A stretch of DNA of 64,000 bases from Verrucomicrobiales bacterium. GTDB lineage: Bacteria; Verrucomicrobiota; Verrucomicrobiia; Limisphaerales; JAYPXF01. Shown here piece by piece: positions 10,036 through 19,248 of this stretch. The notes beneath the pieces were generated by a model. That model searched no databases. It saw nothing but the letters and a program-made list of their open reading frames with translations, and was not told the origin of the DNA. The stretch's first letter is position 1, and every line of letters begins with the position of its first letter. The DNA is taken from positions 54,936 to 118,935 of the forward strand of contig PBAL01000038.1 in assembly GCA_002715965.1 (NCBI GenBank), read 5' to 3'. Both the position numbers and the translations under genes were made by a program.

Positions 10036-11574
10036 TCACGGAACGATCGGGTGGAGTGCTTTTCCTTTTTGGTCGATCGGGTAGACGGCCTTGTGCGATT
10101 TCAATTGTGCGGCCAGTTGCGCCATCATTTTCTTCAACACCTTGGGATTCTTGTCGGCTACATTCGCAGACTCGAAGGGGTCATTTGCCAGATTGAAAAG
10201 TTCGTAGCGCGCGCCACCGGATTGCACCTTGCCACCCAGGGGCGGTTCGTCGGGGAAGTTGTGGTAGATGACCTTCCAATCGCCGTCACGCCAAGTGGTG
10301 AAGTAGTTGCTGCGATGCGGGCCGTGTGGGTAGTGCATGAGAAACTGTTCGGGACGTTTCTTGTCGCTGCGTCCGTTGAGCAGGGTTTTCAGTCCGGCGC
10401 CGTCAACCTTGTGTCCTTTTGGCGATTTGGCCCCGGCAATCGAAAGGATGGTCGGGAACAGATCGGTGACATTTGCAACCTGTGCCTGGATCGTGCCGAT
10501 ACTGATTGGGAGCTTCTTCTGATGGGCGTTCTTGGTGTTCGGCTTGGCCCAGGCAGCAATGAAGGGAACCCGCATTCCGCCTTCGTAGTGTGCGCCTTTC
10601 TTCCCACGTAGAGGGGCAGCGCAGGCAACGTCGTGTTGATGGCCGAGCGGGGCATCCGAGCCATTGTCACCAAGGAATATCACCAAAGTGTCTTCAGCGA
10701 CTCCCAGATCATTGAAGTGGTCGAGCATGTCGTTCAGAGATTTGTCCATGCCCTCGATCAGGGTCGCGAAGGCCTTCGCGTTCTTCGGTTTGTCAAACTT
10801 CTCATAATGGGCGGCAAAACGCGGATCACTTTCGAAAGGGGAATGCACGGCGTAGTGGGAGAAGTAGAGGAAGAACGGTTTGCCGGACTTGACCGTATCG
10901 CTCACCCGTTTCTTGGCCTCGATGGTGAGAGCTTCAGAGAGATGGGTTTTAGTACCGTGATACCTGTCGAGGTGAGGGACGGCTGAGCGCGCACGTCGGG
11001 TTCCTTTGCCATAGTTCTTTTCGCCGTAGTAACTGCCAGGTGCGCCGAACGACGCACCGCCAACATTGATGTCGAAACCAAGGTTTAGAGGTTCTCCACC
11101 GTCGTGTTCCTCCGGGCCAAAGTGGGCTTTGCCAACATGGATCGTCTGGTATCCGGACTTTCGGAGCACGCCCGGCAGCGTGATGTCTTTCCTCCCAAGA
11201 CCGGTCCAGTTCCAGCGAGGGGGGCCATTCTTGCCGGCATTGTCGCGCCAAGGGTTTATCCAGTTCGTGGCGCGATGGCGCGCGGCATTCTGGCCCGTCA
11301 GAATGGAGATGCGCGTCGGGGAGCAGACGCTCATGGCGTAGAACTGGTTGAAGCGAATTCCCTTGCTGGCGAGGCGATCCATCCCGGGCGTGCGATAGTA
11401 GTTGTTCAGCGGATAGCGTTTGGCCTTGCCGTCCTTGTCGGTCAGGAATGGAACGGATGTGTCCATCACGCCCATGTCATCGATGAGGAAAACCATGATG
11501 TTTGGACGGGAAGCAGCGTCAGCGTGGCAGACTGAGCAGAGGAGCAGAGCAGCAAGGAGTGCGATTGGTTTCAT
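10036..11574 (-). CDS. Exported sulfatase (arylsulfatase-type)
   Basis: The 512-residue product has a signal peptide (MKPIALLAALLLCSVCHA) followed by RPNIMVFLIDDMG, the metal-binding start of type I sulfatases. The active-site motif CSPTRISILTG lies near residue 88 onward; its Cys is converted to formylglycine by a separate sulfatase-modifying enzyme. HVGKAHFG and LGDNGSDAPLGH supply further metal and substrate residues. It hydrolyses sulfate esters, probably on polysaccharides, in the periplasm. It sits directly upstream of the giant PVC dehydrogenase on the same strand, so the two are probably co-transcribed. The ATG at 11572-11574 is preferred over an upstream TTG. The exact substrate is unknown. 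Confidence 0.92.
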   Translation of the reverse strand: MKPIALLAALLLCSVCHADAASRPNIMVFLIDDMGVMDTSVPFLTDKDGKAKRYPLNNYYRTPGMDRLASKGIRFNQFYAMSVCSPTRISILTGQNAARHRATNWINPWRDNAGKNGPPRWNWTGLGRKDITLPGVLRKSGYQTIHVGKAHFGPEEHDGGEPLNLGFDINVGGASFGAPGSYYGEKNYGKGTRRARSAVPHLDRYHGTKTHLSEALTIEAKKRVSDTVKSGKPFFLYFSHYAVHSPFESDPRFAAHYEKFDKPKNAKAFATLIEGMDKSLNDMLDHFNDLGVAEDTLVIFLGDNGSDAPLGHQHDVACAAPLRGKKGAHYEGGMRVPFIAAWAKPNTKNAHQKKLPISIGTIQAQVANVTDLFPTILSIAGAKSPKGHKVDGAGLKTLLNGRSDKKRPEQFLMHYPHGPHRSNYFTTWRDGDWKVIYHNFPDEPPLGGKVQSGGARYELFNLANDPFESANVADKNPKVLKKMMAQLAAQLKSHKAVYPIDQKGKALHPIVP

Positions 11575-11680
11575 GGGCAAGTGACGAGAGGATTGCGGGT
11601 GTTGTTCGAATGTCCAGTCTTTGGTGCGAGATTTGAAAAGGACTTCCCGCGTCGAAATCGAATCGCTACGGTTTCGGCCG

Positions 11681-12250
11681 ATGGTGTTGGATGTTGTGAA
11701 TTACGGCCACCCGATCCTTCGTGAGAAGGGGGCTGACATCAGTGAAATCACTCCGGAAATCGAAACATTGATCCAGAACATGTTCGAGACGATGGAGGAT
11801 TATCACGGGATCGGACTCGCGGCGCAACAGGTTGCGCAGGCGCTTCAGCTGACCGTGATCGATATCAGCGCGGTCGAGGATCGGCCCTCGACACTGAAGA
11901 TCGACGGAGAGGAGGCAGATCCCAAATCCATCATGCCTCTGGTGCTGATCAATCCGGAATTGGAATTGGGTGGAGAACGGGAGGAGGGGCCGGAAGGCTG
12001 TTTGAGTTTTCCTGATATTTATGCTGATGTGGAGCGACCTGAGTCCGTCGCCGTGAAGGCCATGGATCGCGAGCTGAAACCGATCGAATTCACAGCGGGT
12101 GGACTCCTGAGTCGTTGCATTCAGCACGAGGTGGATCATTTGAATGGTGTTCTCTTCATCGATCGGATGAAGAAGGGAACTGTGAAAGAGCTGAAACCAA
12201 AGCTCAGTGGATTGGCTTCCCGCACCCGGGAACAGCTTAGGAAACGCTGA
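11681..12250 (+). CDS. def: Peptide deformylase
   Basis: This cytoplasmic metalloenzyme removes the formyl group from nascent proteins. All three family motifs are present: GIGLAAQQV (about residues 43-51), EGCLSFP (about 101-107) and QHEVDHLNG (about 145-153), supplying the Cys and two His metal ligands and the catalytic Glu. I set the start at the ATG at 11681 (MVLDVVNYGHPILREK), the usual N-terminus, giving 189 residues; an earlier in-frame start at 11621 adds an untypical basic leader. It is divergent from the sulfatase. An M29 aminopeptidase follows on the same strand. Confidence 0.93.
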   Translation: MVLDVVNYGHPILREKGADISEITPEIETLIQNMFETMEDYHGIGLAAQQVAQALQLTVIDISAVEDRPSTLKIDGEEADPKSIMPLVLINPELELGGEREEGPEGCLSFPDIYADVERPESVAVKAMDRELKPIEFTAGGLLSRCIQHEVDHLNGVLFIDRMKKGTVKELKPKLSGLASRTREQLRKR

Positions 12251-12259
12251 GCCTGTTGA

Positions 12260-12277
12260 GCTCGCAAGTTGGCGAGC
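12260..12277 (+). other. Small stem-loop after def
   Basis: GCTCGC (12260-12265) and GCGAGC (12272-12277) form a perfect six-base stem around the loop AAGTTG, nine bases after the def stop. No T-run follows, so an intrinsic terminator is not established. Confidence 0.3.
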
Positions 12278-12373
12278 CAGCCGGAATGAGCAGGCAACCA
12301 CGCGAAGAGCGTGAACTCCAACGGAACGCCCCTTGCCCCGACTCCCGCGTCTCGCTAACCTCTCGCGCAAATT

Positions 12374-13483
12374 ATGACAGACCCACGCTACAAGAAACTC
12401 GCTGAACTCCTGGTTGGATATTCCACCGAGGTCAAGGCCGGTGAGAATGTGCAGCTGCACCTGATCGATATCCCGGACGAGTTCACGGTCGAACTGATCC
12501 GCTCCGTGCGGAAGCGGAAAGCGAATCCCTACGTGCAACTGAGCCACGGAAAGGTGCTCCGGGAGATCTACCGTGGAACCAACGAGGATCACGCTTCGCT
12601 CATGAAGTCGATCGAATTGGGCAACATGAAGAAATTTCAGGCCTACATCGCCATTCGCGGAGCACACAACGCCAACGAGGCCTCGGATGTTCCCAGCGAC
12701 AAAATGGCGATGTATTCAAAGACCCTGCGACCGGTTTTGAATTACCGCGTCAACAAGACCAAGTGGGTGGTGCTTCGCTGGCCCACGCCAAGCATGGCGC
12801 AAGCCGCCAACATGAGCACGGAGGCGTTTGAGGATTTCTACTTTGATGTCTGCACAATGAACTACGCCAAGATGAAGCGCGCGTCGCAGCCTTTGGCCAA
12901 GCTCATGAACAAGACCGACAAAGTGCACATCAAGGGACCGGGAACGGATCTGCGGTTCTCGATCAAAGGCATGCCCGGTATTGTATGCGCAGGTGATCGA
13001 AATGTCCCCGACGGTGAGGTGTTTTCCTGCCCGGTGAAGGACAGCGTCAATGGAACCATCCAATACAACACGCCCACGCTCTACTCCGGCACCCGCTTCG
13101 AAAACGTGAAACTGACGCTGGAGAACGGGAAGATCATCAAGGCCACCAGCAGCAACACGAAGCGCTTGAACGAGATCCTCGATACCGATTCCGGTGCGCG
13201 ATACATCGGTGAGTTTTCATTGGGATTCAATCCCCACATCAAGACCCCCATGACAGACATCCTCTTCGACGAGAAGATCGCCGGCTCAATGCACTTCACG
13301 CCGGGACAGGCCTATGAGGTGTGCGACAACGGAAACAAGTCCGCCGTGCACTGGGATATGGTGCTCATCCAACGCAGTGATTACGGCGGTGGCGAAGTGT
13401 GGTTCGACGACAAACTGATCCGCAAGAACGGAAAGTTCATCCCGAAGAATCTCCAGGGATTGAATCCGGAGAGGCTGAAGTAG
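12374..13483 (+). CDS. M29 family aminopeptidase
   Basis: The 369-residue product resembles peptidase family M29 (AmpS/PepS/aminopeptidase T). The N-terminal TDPRYKKLAELLVGYSTEVK and GENVQLH segments, the central IKGPGTDLRFSIKG, and the C-terminal metal-binding region with GEFSLGFNP, the FDEKIAGSMHF segment and SAVHWDMVLI follow the family order. Members are metal-dependent cytoplasmic exo-peptidases. No signal peptide is visible. It lies 123 bases downstream of def on the same strand, a sensible context for N-terminal processing and peptide turnover, although an operon is not proven. Confidence 0.87.
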   Translation: MTDPRYKKLAELLVGYSTEVKAGENVQLHLIDIPDEFTVELIRSVRKRKANPYVQLSHGKVLREIYRGTNEDHASLMKSIELGNMKKFQAYIAIRGAHNANEASDVPSDKMAMYSKTLRPVLNYRVNKTKWVVLRWPTPSMAQAANMSTEAFEDFYFDVCTMNYAKMKRASQPLAKLMNKTDKVHIKGPGTDLRFSIKGMPGIVCAGDRNVPDGEVFSCPVKDSVNGTIQYNTPTLYSGTRFENVKLTLENGKIIKATSSNTKRLNEILDTDSGARYIGEFSLGFNPHIKTPMTDILFDEKIAGSMHFTPGQAYEVCDNGNKSAVHWDMVLIQRSDYGGGEVWFDDKLIRKNGKFIPKNLQGLNPERLK

Positions 13484-13533
13484 CGTTGGAAAGGCAGTTG
13501 GAGTTCGACTAACTCGCAAAGTCATTGATTGTC

Positions 13534-13755
13534 ATGTCACGCGACCAGATAGAAACAGCGGTAGATAGTGGAAAGCCATTTACGATTCTCATGGCGGACG
13601 GGAATTCCTTTGAGATCCCGCACCGGGATTACATCTCGATCGGTCCGGCGCGATCTGCGTTTGTGATCGTGCATGAAGAGGATGGGGGGAGCTACGTTGT
13701 GCTTCCGTTACCCACAATTACGGGATTGCGCCAAGAAGGAATGCCCGCTGAATAA
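13534..13755 (+). CDS. Small conserved-looking hypothetical protein
   Basis: A 73-residue product from the ATG at 13534 (MSRDQIETAVDSGKPF); an in-frame TTG lies at 13525. It is a soluble, mostly beta-strand-like sequence with FTILMADGNSFEI, DYISIGPARSAFVIV and SYVVLPLPTITGL. I know of similar uncharacterised small proteins in Verrucomicrobiota and Planctomycetes but cannot name a function. It ends 19 bases before the gatB start and is probably translated from the same transcript. Confidence 0.65.
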   Translation: MSRDQIETAVDSGKPFTILMADGNSFEIPHRDYISIGPARSAFVIVHEEDGGSYVVLPLPTITGLRQEGMPAE

Positions 13756-13774
13756 CGGCGAATCGTCTTACAGA

Positions 13775-15199
13775 ATGGAATACGAAGCTGTCATCGGTCT
13801 GGAAACACACGTCCAGCTCAGAACCCAATCCAAAATGTGGTGCGGTTGTCCGAATCAGTATGGTTCGGATCCGAATACCAATGTCTGTCCGGTGTGCCTG
13901 GGCATGCCTGGTTCACTGCCCGTGCCAAACGAAGAGGCACTCAAGCAGACCGCACTTGCTGGTATGCTGCTCAACTGCGACATCCCCGCGCGGGCGAAAT
14001 TTGATCGGAAGAATTACTTCTATCCCGATGCTGCGAAGGACTACCAAATCTCTCAGTTTGAACTGCCGTCAAACGTGGGCGGGTATGTGGAGTTTGAGTT
14101 TGAAGAAGGAATCCAGCGGGTTGAATTGAATCGGGCCCATCTGGAAGAGGACGTGGGCAAGAGCTTCCACTTCGACAAGTTCTCTGGTGTGGATTTCAAC
14201 CGTGCTGGCGTGCCGCTGTTGGAGATTGTCACCGAAGCCTGCATTACCAGCGCAGACATGGCCTATGAATATCTCAATGCGCTCAAGGATATCCTGATCT
14301 ACGGAGGCGTCAGTGACTGCGACATGGAGAAGGGCATGGTGCGCTGCGATGTAAACGTCAGCGTTCGCCCGAAAGGCAGCACGGAACTTGGCGGGAAGAT
14401 CGAGATCAAGAACATGAACACCTTCAGTGGTGCCCGGAAGGCGCTTGAGCATGAGATCGAACGCCAGATCGAAGACGTCACCAACGGGAAAACGATCCCT
14501 CAGTCCACCCGTCGTTGGGACGATGTTGCTGAAATCACCGAGGAGATGCGCAGTAAGGAAAGTGCGCATGATTACCGATACTTTCCCTGTCCTGATCTCA
14601 TGCCGCTTGAGCCCTCCGAAGATTGGCTTGCCGATGTGCGAACGCGAATCGTCGAACTGCCGCTGGCGCGAAAACAGCGCTTTGTGAAGGACTACGGGAT
14701 TCCTGAAGGCGACGCTGAGACATTCAAGAACGACGTCCCTCTGGGAGACTACTTCGAAGGCATTGCAAAGGACGCTAAGAATCCGAAGGGAGTTGCCAAT
14801 CTCGTCATCAACAACCTCCGTGCGAAACTCTCGGAAACCGAGACTGATCTTGCTTCGCTGAAATTCGAACCGTCGGCGGTGGTGCAACTCGTCGAACTGA
14901 TGGATTCCGGTAAGATCTCCAGCAAGATCGCGCAGGACACTTTCGTGCTGATGTTCAAGAACGGCGGATCACCCAAGGCGATTGTCGAAGAGAAGGGCTG
15001 GGTACAGGAAAGCGACGAAGATGCTCTCGGTGCCTGGTGTGATGAGGCGATTGCCGCCAACCCCGGTCCTGCGGAAGACTTCCGCAACGGAAAAGAAGCC
15101 GCCATCAATCGCATCATGGGCAACGTGATGAAACTCAGCAAGGGGAAGGCAAACCCAGGTGCGGTCGTTCAGATGTTGAAGGACAAGCTGAAATGCTGA
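13775..15199 (+). CDS. gatB: Asp-tRNA(Asn)/Glu-tRNA(Gln) amidotransferase subunit B
   Basis: GatB is the tRNA-binding and kinase-like subunit of the GatCAB transamidosome. The product starts MEYEAVIGLETHVQL, followed by MWCGCPNQYG, NVCPVCLGMPGSLPVPN (zinc-binding cysteines), RKNYFYPDAAKDYQISQ and FNRAGVPLLEIVTE. The C-terminal GatB/YqeY helical domain is present, ending in GNVMKLSKGKANPG and the KDKL tail. The ATG at 13775 gives 474 residues, the family's length; an upstream in-frame extension overlaps the small gene before it. gatA and gatC are not adjacent. The organism must rely on indirect Asn-tRNA and/or Gln-tRNA synthesis (family knowledge). Confidence 0.96.
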   Translation: MEYEAVIGLETHVQLRTQSKMWCGCPNQYGSDPNTNVCPVCLGMPGSLPVPNEEALKQTALAGMLLNCDIPARAKFDRKNYFYPDAAKDYQISQFELPSNVGGYVEFEFEEGIQRVELNRAHLEEDVGKSFHFDKFSGVDFNRAGVPLLEIVTEACITSADMAYEYLNALKDILIYGGVSDCDMEKGMVRCDVNVSVRPKGSTELGGKIEIKNMNTFSGARKALEHEIERQIEDVTNGKTIPQSTRRWDDVAEITEEMRSKESAHDYRYFPCPDLMPLEPSEDWLADVRTRIVELPLARKQRFVKDYGIPEGDAETFKNDVPLGDYFEGIAKDAKNPKGVANLVINNLRAKLSETETDLASLKFEPSAVVQLVELMDSGKISSKIAQDTFVLMFKNGGSPKAIVEEKGWVQESDEDALGAWCDEAIAANPGPAEDFRNGKEAAINRIMGNVMKLSKGKANPGAVVQMLKDKLKC

Positions 15200-15218
15200 T
15201 TCGGAAGCCCCTTCCAAG

Positions 15219-15551
15219 TCAGGCATTTACACTGTCGCTAAGCCAATTGAGATAGCGATCATTTCCGCGGGTAATCTCCGTGCAGACGATTTCAGGCGTG
15301 TCGTAGGGATGTTCCTCTCGAACCACGTGCTCAAGCTGGTGTAGCGCTTTCTCCGTCGTCTTGAACACAATCAACACTTCGTTTGATGACTCCAACTTTC
15401 CCTCCCACCAATAGTGCGACTCAATCTGCGGAACAATATTGGCGCAGGCCGCTTTCTTCTGCTCCAGCACGGCCTTGGCGACATTTCGAGCCACGTCGAT
15501 GTCCGGTGCCGTGACCAAGACGACGTAGTATTCGAATTTCGCTTTGTTCAT
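15219..15551 (-). CDS. cutA: CutA1-like divalent cation tolerance protein
   Basis: The 110-residue product has the CutA1 ferredoxin-like trimer signature: YYVVLVTAPDIDVARNVAKA, KKAACANIVPQIESHYWWEG, VLIVFKTTEKAL and REEHPYDTPEIVC. CutA1 was linked to copper tolerance in E. coli, but its molecular role is unclear. It is the second gene of a two-gene unit: its ATG overlaps the stop of the S1/P1 nuclease gene as ATGA (15548-15551), which implies translational coupling. It converges with gatB. Confidence 0.9.
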   Translation of the reverse strand: MNKAKFEYYVVLVTAPDIDVARNVAKAVLEQKKAACANIVPQIESHYWWEGKLESSNEVLIVFKTTEKALHQLEHVVREEHPYDTPEIVCTEITRGNDRYLNWLSDSVNA

Positions 15552-16570
15552 TTTGAAGCATTCAGTTTCCGCTCGTTCAAGCGCGCAATCAGATAGCGAT
15601 CGGCGGGCGCGAGCTTGTAGGCCGTATACCAGAGGTCCGTGAGGAGTTCGGATGAGGCGACGATCTGTTTCTCAAGGAAGGGTTTGCCCATGCGTCCTTT
15701 CGCTCCATCGCCGGTGAGCTTGCCGTCTTTGTCCATTCGATAGAGCGGTTCGACCAGTTTGTGTTGTTCGCGAATGAATCCAATGATGACGGGGAAGATG
15801 TAGTCGGTCCGGCCACGAATGGTATTCAGTTTCTTTCCTTTGCGGGCCTGTCGTTTGAGTTTGTTGAAGTCCAGTCCGCCGGTTCTCTTCAGGTATCCTC
15901 CGTCGATCCACGAATGAAACCTCCGGTTTGTCGTGTATGAATGCGGATTATCGCCAACCCATCCATTGTAATGCTTCGTGGTGTGAAGTGGTTGTGATGC
16001 GTCGCCCGCGAAGTGCCCCATGACGCCCATGAGATAGACGATGTTCTGACGGGCATTCTCGATTTCCTCTGGTGTGCCCAACTCCTCGAATGCCTTCAGG
16101 TAGCTGCAGGCTGATTTTACCTTGCTGTAATATTCCATGATGGTCCACGGAAGGAATCCGGGCAGGCCCTTCGTGCGATCGCGGTTCTGCTCGACCGGTA
16201 TCTTGGGGGAGCGATCGGGAAACAGGGCCTTGGTGCGGCCGAGTTGTTGGACGAATGTGTATCGAAACGGACTCAGGTATTCGAATGTGATGTCGTAGTC
16301 CTTCAGGTATTCGATATCAAAGAAATGGTCGGGGCCGTTGGCGTGTTTTAGCGGGAGATCGGGCGTGTTTCGCCAGCGATCCGCTTCGCCCCCAAGGAAG
16401 GCAATCCGTTCACGATTCTTCGCTTCATTCACAAACGAAGGGAAGTCTGCCGGAAGATTTTCAATGGCCAACAGATTCACCATGCGGTGGCCTGCGTAGT
16501 CCCAAGCATGTCCGCGTTGCATTCCCGCCAACACGAGGGCAGACACCGATAGAATCAATGTTCGAGTCAC
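15548..16570 (-). CDS. Exported S1/P1-type nuclease
   Basis: The product has a signal peptide ending ...GMQRGHA, and the mature protein would begin WDYAGHRMVN; an N-terminal Trp is a zinc ligand in S1/P1 nucleases and the related phospholipase C. GHFAGDASQPLHTTKHYNGW, a GNDPDHFFD-like segment (NGPDHFFDIEYL) and the HSWIDGG His are further zinc ligands. Such enzymes degrade single-stranded nucleic acid and release 3' phosphate; here it would act outside the cytoplasm. Length about 340 residues is somewhat above the usual 260-300. A TTG at 16585 and a GTG at 16570 are possible starts; both keep the signal peptide. Coupled to cutA downstream. Confidence 0.85.
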   Translation of the reverse strand: MTRTLILSVSALVLAGMQRGHAWDYAGHRMVNLLAIENLPADFPSFVNEAKNRERIAFLGGEADRWRNTPDLPLKHANGPDHFFDIEYLKDYDITFEYLSPFRYTFVQQLGRTKALFPDRSPKIPVEQNRDRTKGLPGFLPWTIMEYYSKVKSACSYLKAFEELGTPEEIENARQNIVYLMGVMGHFAGDASQPLHTTKHYNGWVGDNPHSYTTNRRFHSWIDGGYLKRTGGLDFNKLKRQARKGKKLNTIRGRTDYIFPVIIGFIREQHKLVEPLYRMDKDGKLTGDGAKGRMGKPFLEKQIVASSELLTDLWYTAYKLAPADRYLIARLNERKLNASK

Positions 16571-16592
16571 GCTGGGAGCTTGCAATGGCGAG

Positions 16593-16745
16593 CTAGTCGG
16601 TGCAACCGCGGATGTAGTTTGTGGTCATCGGGACCGATGACGTGACCTGGCCGTTGGCGGGACCCTGTTTCTCGTCGAGATCGCCAATCTTTCCTAAAAT
16701 CAGCAGACTCGCCTCCTGCGCGTGATCGAATCGAATCGTAGTTCA
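16593..16745 (-). pseudogene. Possible 3' remnant of an unidentified gene
   Basis: Reading leftward, about 48 codons are open from just after a TGA near 16748 to TAG at 16593-16595. The translation includes QEASLLILGKIGDLDEKQG and ends NYIRGCTD. It looks like the natural C-terminus of a protein, but it has no start, RBS or recognisable family. Its 5' edge coincides with the 5' edge of the histidine kinase fragment on the other strand. Coding character is judged by eye only. Confidence 0.3.
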
Positions 16746-16958
16746 TGGGGTGTTGAGATCCGGGTTTCTGACAACGGTCATGGGTTGGCGAATACCGCAA
16801 ACCTCTTCGTTCCGTTCTTCACGGCCAAACCGAACGGGAGTGGAATCGGGTTGGCCTTGAGCCGCCAGATCATTGATGCGCACGATGGTAGTCTCACCTC
16901 GGAGAATCACCCAAGCGGGAAGGGCTGTATCGCAACGGTTCGGCTTCCTGTGGGATAG
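16701..16958 (+). pseudogene. 3' fragment of a sensor histidine kinase (HATPase end only)
   Basis: The frame holds only the C-terminal ATP-binding part of a histidine kinase: VEIRVSDNGHGL (N/G1 box), LFVPFFTAKPNGSGIGLAL (F and G2 boxes), then a normal end GKGCIATVRLPVG and TAG at 16956-16958. The N box, dimerisation helix and all sensor domains are missing; a TAA at 16695 interrupts the frame upstream. At under 90 residues it cannot be a working kinase, so I call it a decayed remnant. Its sequence differs from the kinase at 20859-22994, so it is not a simple copy of it. Confidence 0.7.
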
Positions 16959-17004
16959 ATCGGTATGGCGGACGCTCTGGATCTGGCAGGCTGCCGAAAC
17001 TGAC

Positions 17005-18672
17005 TCAGTCGTTTCCGTAAAACCAATCCAGCGGGCGGATGAACAAGCGGCCACCAGCGCTCATGCTCGGACGGACAAAGGTCATGTAGTAATGGACCAA
17101 GACCTGGCCGCCATGGACGGTGATGTCAGGATAGCTGAGGTAGCCGAAGGGCATCGGGAGTTCACCGAGTTCCTTGTCGGCACGGGTCATGGCGGGCTCA
17201 TCCAACTTGGCCATCTGGTTGAGCGGTTCGACGCCAATCGCGGCCAAGGTGCGCACGTGTTGCCAGCTCCTGCCGTTGTCCTTGGAGATGGCAGAACAGA
17301 GCCGGGCGCGGCGCAAGCCTCGGCTTACCTCAGCGCGGCTGACGTTGTTCCAGACACAGAGCAGATCGCCCTTTGGAAGTGCTTCGAGCGAGCAGGGTGA
17401 AATACTGGTCGGCAAAATGGTGGGCTCGGGGATCAACCATCGGTGGCCGCGATCGTGGCTGAAGGATTGGTAGATCCTGCCGAGCGTCGTGCGCAGGAAC
17501 ATCACCAGGCGGCCGTCACGAAGTTCGGCGACGTTCGGTTCGTCCGACAACCACATGCCACCGCGACCTTCGTCCTTCCAGACAAACACATCCTCTTCAC
17601 TGCGACTCCAACTGCGGCCGCCGTCGTCGCTGTAGTACGCGAAGGACGATACCAACTCGGGATCGTGCCCGTGCCCTTCCACCTTGATTCGGCGACCGTG
17701 AACCGTGCCGTATGCGCCGGCGGGTTCGTAGATGCCGGCGTGGTAGTTCTTTGCCACTCGAACTCCGATCACCAGCCGGCCCACTTTCTCACCTACGCGA
17801 GGTCGCAGTTCGATCATGCAGTTGCCGTGATACGGTGCTCCGACCGGACCCATTGTGATGCGTTTGGACCACGTCTCGCCATCATCGGAGCTGCGCCAGA
17901 AGTATATCGGCTTTTCCCAACTGACCGACCAAATTCCGATGTCTCCATTGCTCATGGCAATGGCGCCGGAAAGGGAGTCGAACGGATCGTCGACGGCCAG
18001 CTTGGTAGCCGTTCCCCAAGTGCGGCCGCCATCGGTGGAAAATCGTTTCGAGAAGTCATCGCGCAAGGCGATCAGCCTGCCGTCGGACAGCGGGAGGATA
18101 CCGCCCAGAACGCTGAATGGTGCGTCGACCGCACCGTTGGCACTTATCGCCTTCCGTAGTTTGGCGATGCCCGCCTTCTTGCTCGGTGTCACCGGCACGG
18201 GTGCAAACGAATGTTCTCCGATTAACAAGGGACCTGGCTTCCGCAACTGAACGGTCGGCCGAACTTCGATCTCGACCGGTTTGCCATCCGAATCGAGCAC
18301 GGCTGGCGGATAGAAGTCGAGCGTGAAGCGCGTCCAGTTCGTCCCCACGTTTTGCGCCCAGGTTCGCACCCAACCCAGGTCGATATCCGTTCCCCGGAAT
18401 GCTCCCGGTGGAACAACGGTCTTGAGATAAAAATCGACGCTCTTGCTGATCGGCCGCTCGGCACGCAGCTGAACGGAGAAGCGGTAGTGGGCGTGCTCCC
18501 GCAACGGCACTTTCACCGATTGATGAATCCGGACGGATTCACTTCCGGCGATTTGATCCAATTTCCATCCACCGTCCTTGAGCGCCGTCAATGCCTGGTC
18601 AGCGCTCGCCTTCCAGAGCGGTGCGGCAGCGTGCGATGAAGCCAGACTCAGGAATAAGATCAACCGTGTCAT
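17005..18672 (-). CDS. Exported sialidase/BNR-repeat exo-hydrolase
   Basis: From the ATG at 18670-18672 the product has 555 residues with a signal peptide (MTRLILFLSLASSHA). The N-terminal 170 residues look like a beta-sandwich. The C-terminal part is a sialidase-type propeller with at least five Asp-boxes (STDGGRTWG, SSDDGETWS, SDDGGRSWS, SHDRGHRW, SKDNGRSW). LIALRDD, GMWLSDEPNVAELRDGRLV and the MFLRTT Arg are consistent with the sialidase superfamily. It probably removes terminal sugars from glycans outside the cytoplasm; sialic acid itself is not certain as substrate. Another ATG six bases upstream (18678) is possible. Flanked on both sides by gene debris. Confidence 0.83.
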   Translation of the reverse strand: MTRLILFLSLASSHAAAPLWKASADQALTALKDGGWKLDQIAGSESVRIHQSVKVPLREHAHYRFSVQLRAERPISKSVDFYLKTVVPPGAFRGTDIDLGWVRTWAQNVGTNWTRFTLDFYPPAVLDSDGKPVEIEVRPTVQLRKPGPLLIGEHSFAPVPVTPSKKAGIAKLRKAISANGAVDAPFSVLGGILPLSDGRLIALRDDFSKRFSTDGGRTWGTATKLAVDDPFDSLSGAIAMSNGDIGIWSVSWEKPIYFWRSSDDGETWSKRITMGPVGAPYHGNCMIELRPRVGEKVGRLVIGVRVAKNYHAGIYEPAGAYGTVHGRRIKVEGHGHDPELVSSFAYYSDDGGRSWSRSEEDVFVWKDEGRGGMWLSDEPNVAELRDGRLVMFLRTTLGRIYQSFSHDRGHRWLIPEPTILPTSISPCSLEALPKGDLLCVWNNVSRAEVSRGLRRARLCSAISKDNGRSWQHVRTLAAIGVEPLNQMAKLDEPAMTRADKELGELPMPFGYLSYPDITVHGGQVLVHYYMTFVRPSMSAGGRLFIRPLDWFYGND

Positions 18673-18879
18673 GAGCATCTGGCGGCACAGTGAACGATGC
18701 CGTCCACGGTTCCAAGCTCTCTCCCTTTCCAATTCTTGGTTATCGTCTCTGGGGTCGGTCAGCTATTTCGGACAAACCCAGTTCCCAAGAAACCCAAAAG
18801 CGATAAACGCCGATCGAGCGATGGGAGCGAGTGGGCGGGGACTGGGTGCGTGTAATCGCTCATGCTCGCGGTTGCATTT

Positions 18880-19248
18880 GGCTGTTGTGATCGTTCCGTC
18901 GTGCCAAGCGATCACCGGTTTGATGGAGTTTCTGAAATGCGAGGTTGAACAGGACGACTCCGATAAGTGCAGCCAGAAGACCTTCGGGGCCGAGTGCGTC
19001 CCAGTCTACTGACGGTCCACCTACCCATTGGTGCGCCAACGGCCACCACAGGCGCGGCTGCGAGCCAATTCTCGAAAACGCCGGATTGAACGTTTCCGAT
19101 GAGGGGTTTTACGTCAGATCCTGACGCATGAATTCCAGGCCATGGCGATGACGGAGGAGGGGATGGCGATTCTCAGATCCGCGTGGCAAACGAGGACGAG
19201 CACCGCGTTGAGAACAATGTCGATGCCAACTCCGGTGATGGAGAATGC
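18880..19248 (-). pseudogene. Broken TauE/SafE-like (TSUP) permease remnant
   Basis: Three successive minus-strand pieces in different frames read as a TSUP membrane permease: [19 protein letters not shown]...IPSSVIAMAWNS (19248 down to about 19120), then VKPLIGNVQSGVFENWLAAA and PVVAVGAPMG (about 19115-19022), then ALGPEGLLAALIGVVLFNLA and FQKLHQTG (about 19000-18900). The order and hydrophobic pattern fit the second half of TauE/SafE proteins. At least two frameshifts and a stop separate the pieces, so no protein can be made. The assignment rests on my recognition of motifs and needs a frameshift-aware search. Confidence 0.6.
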
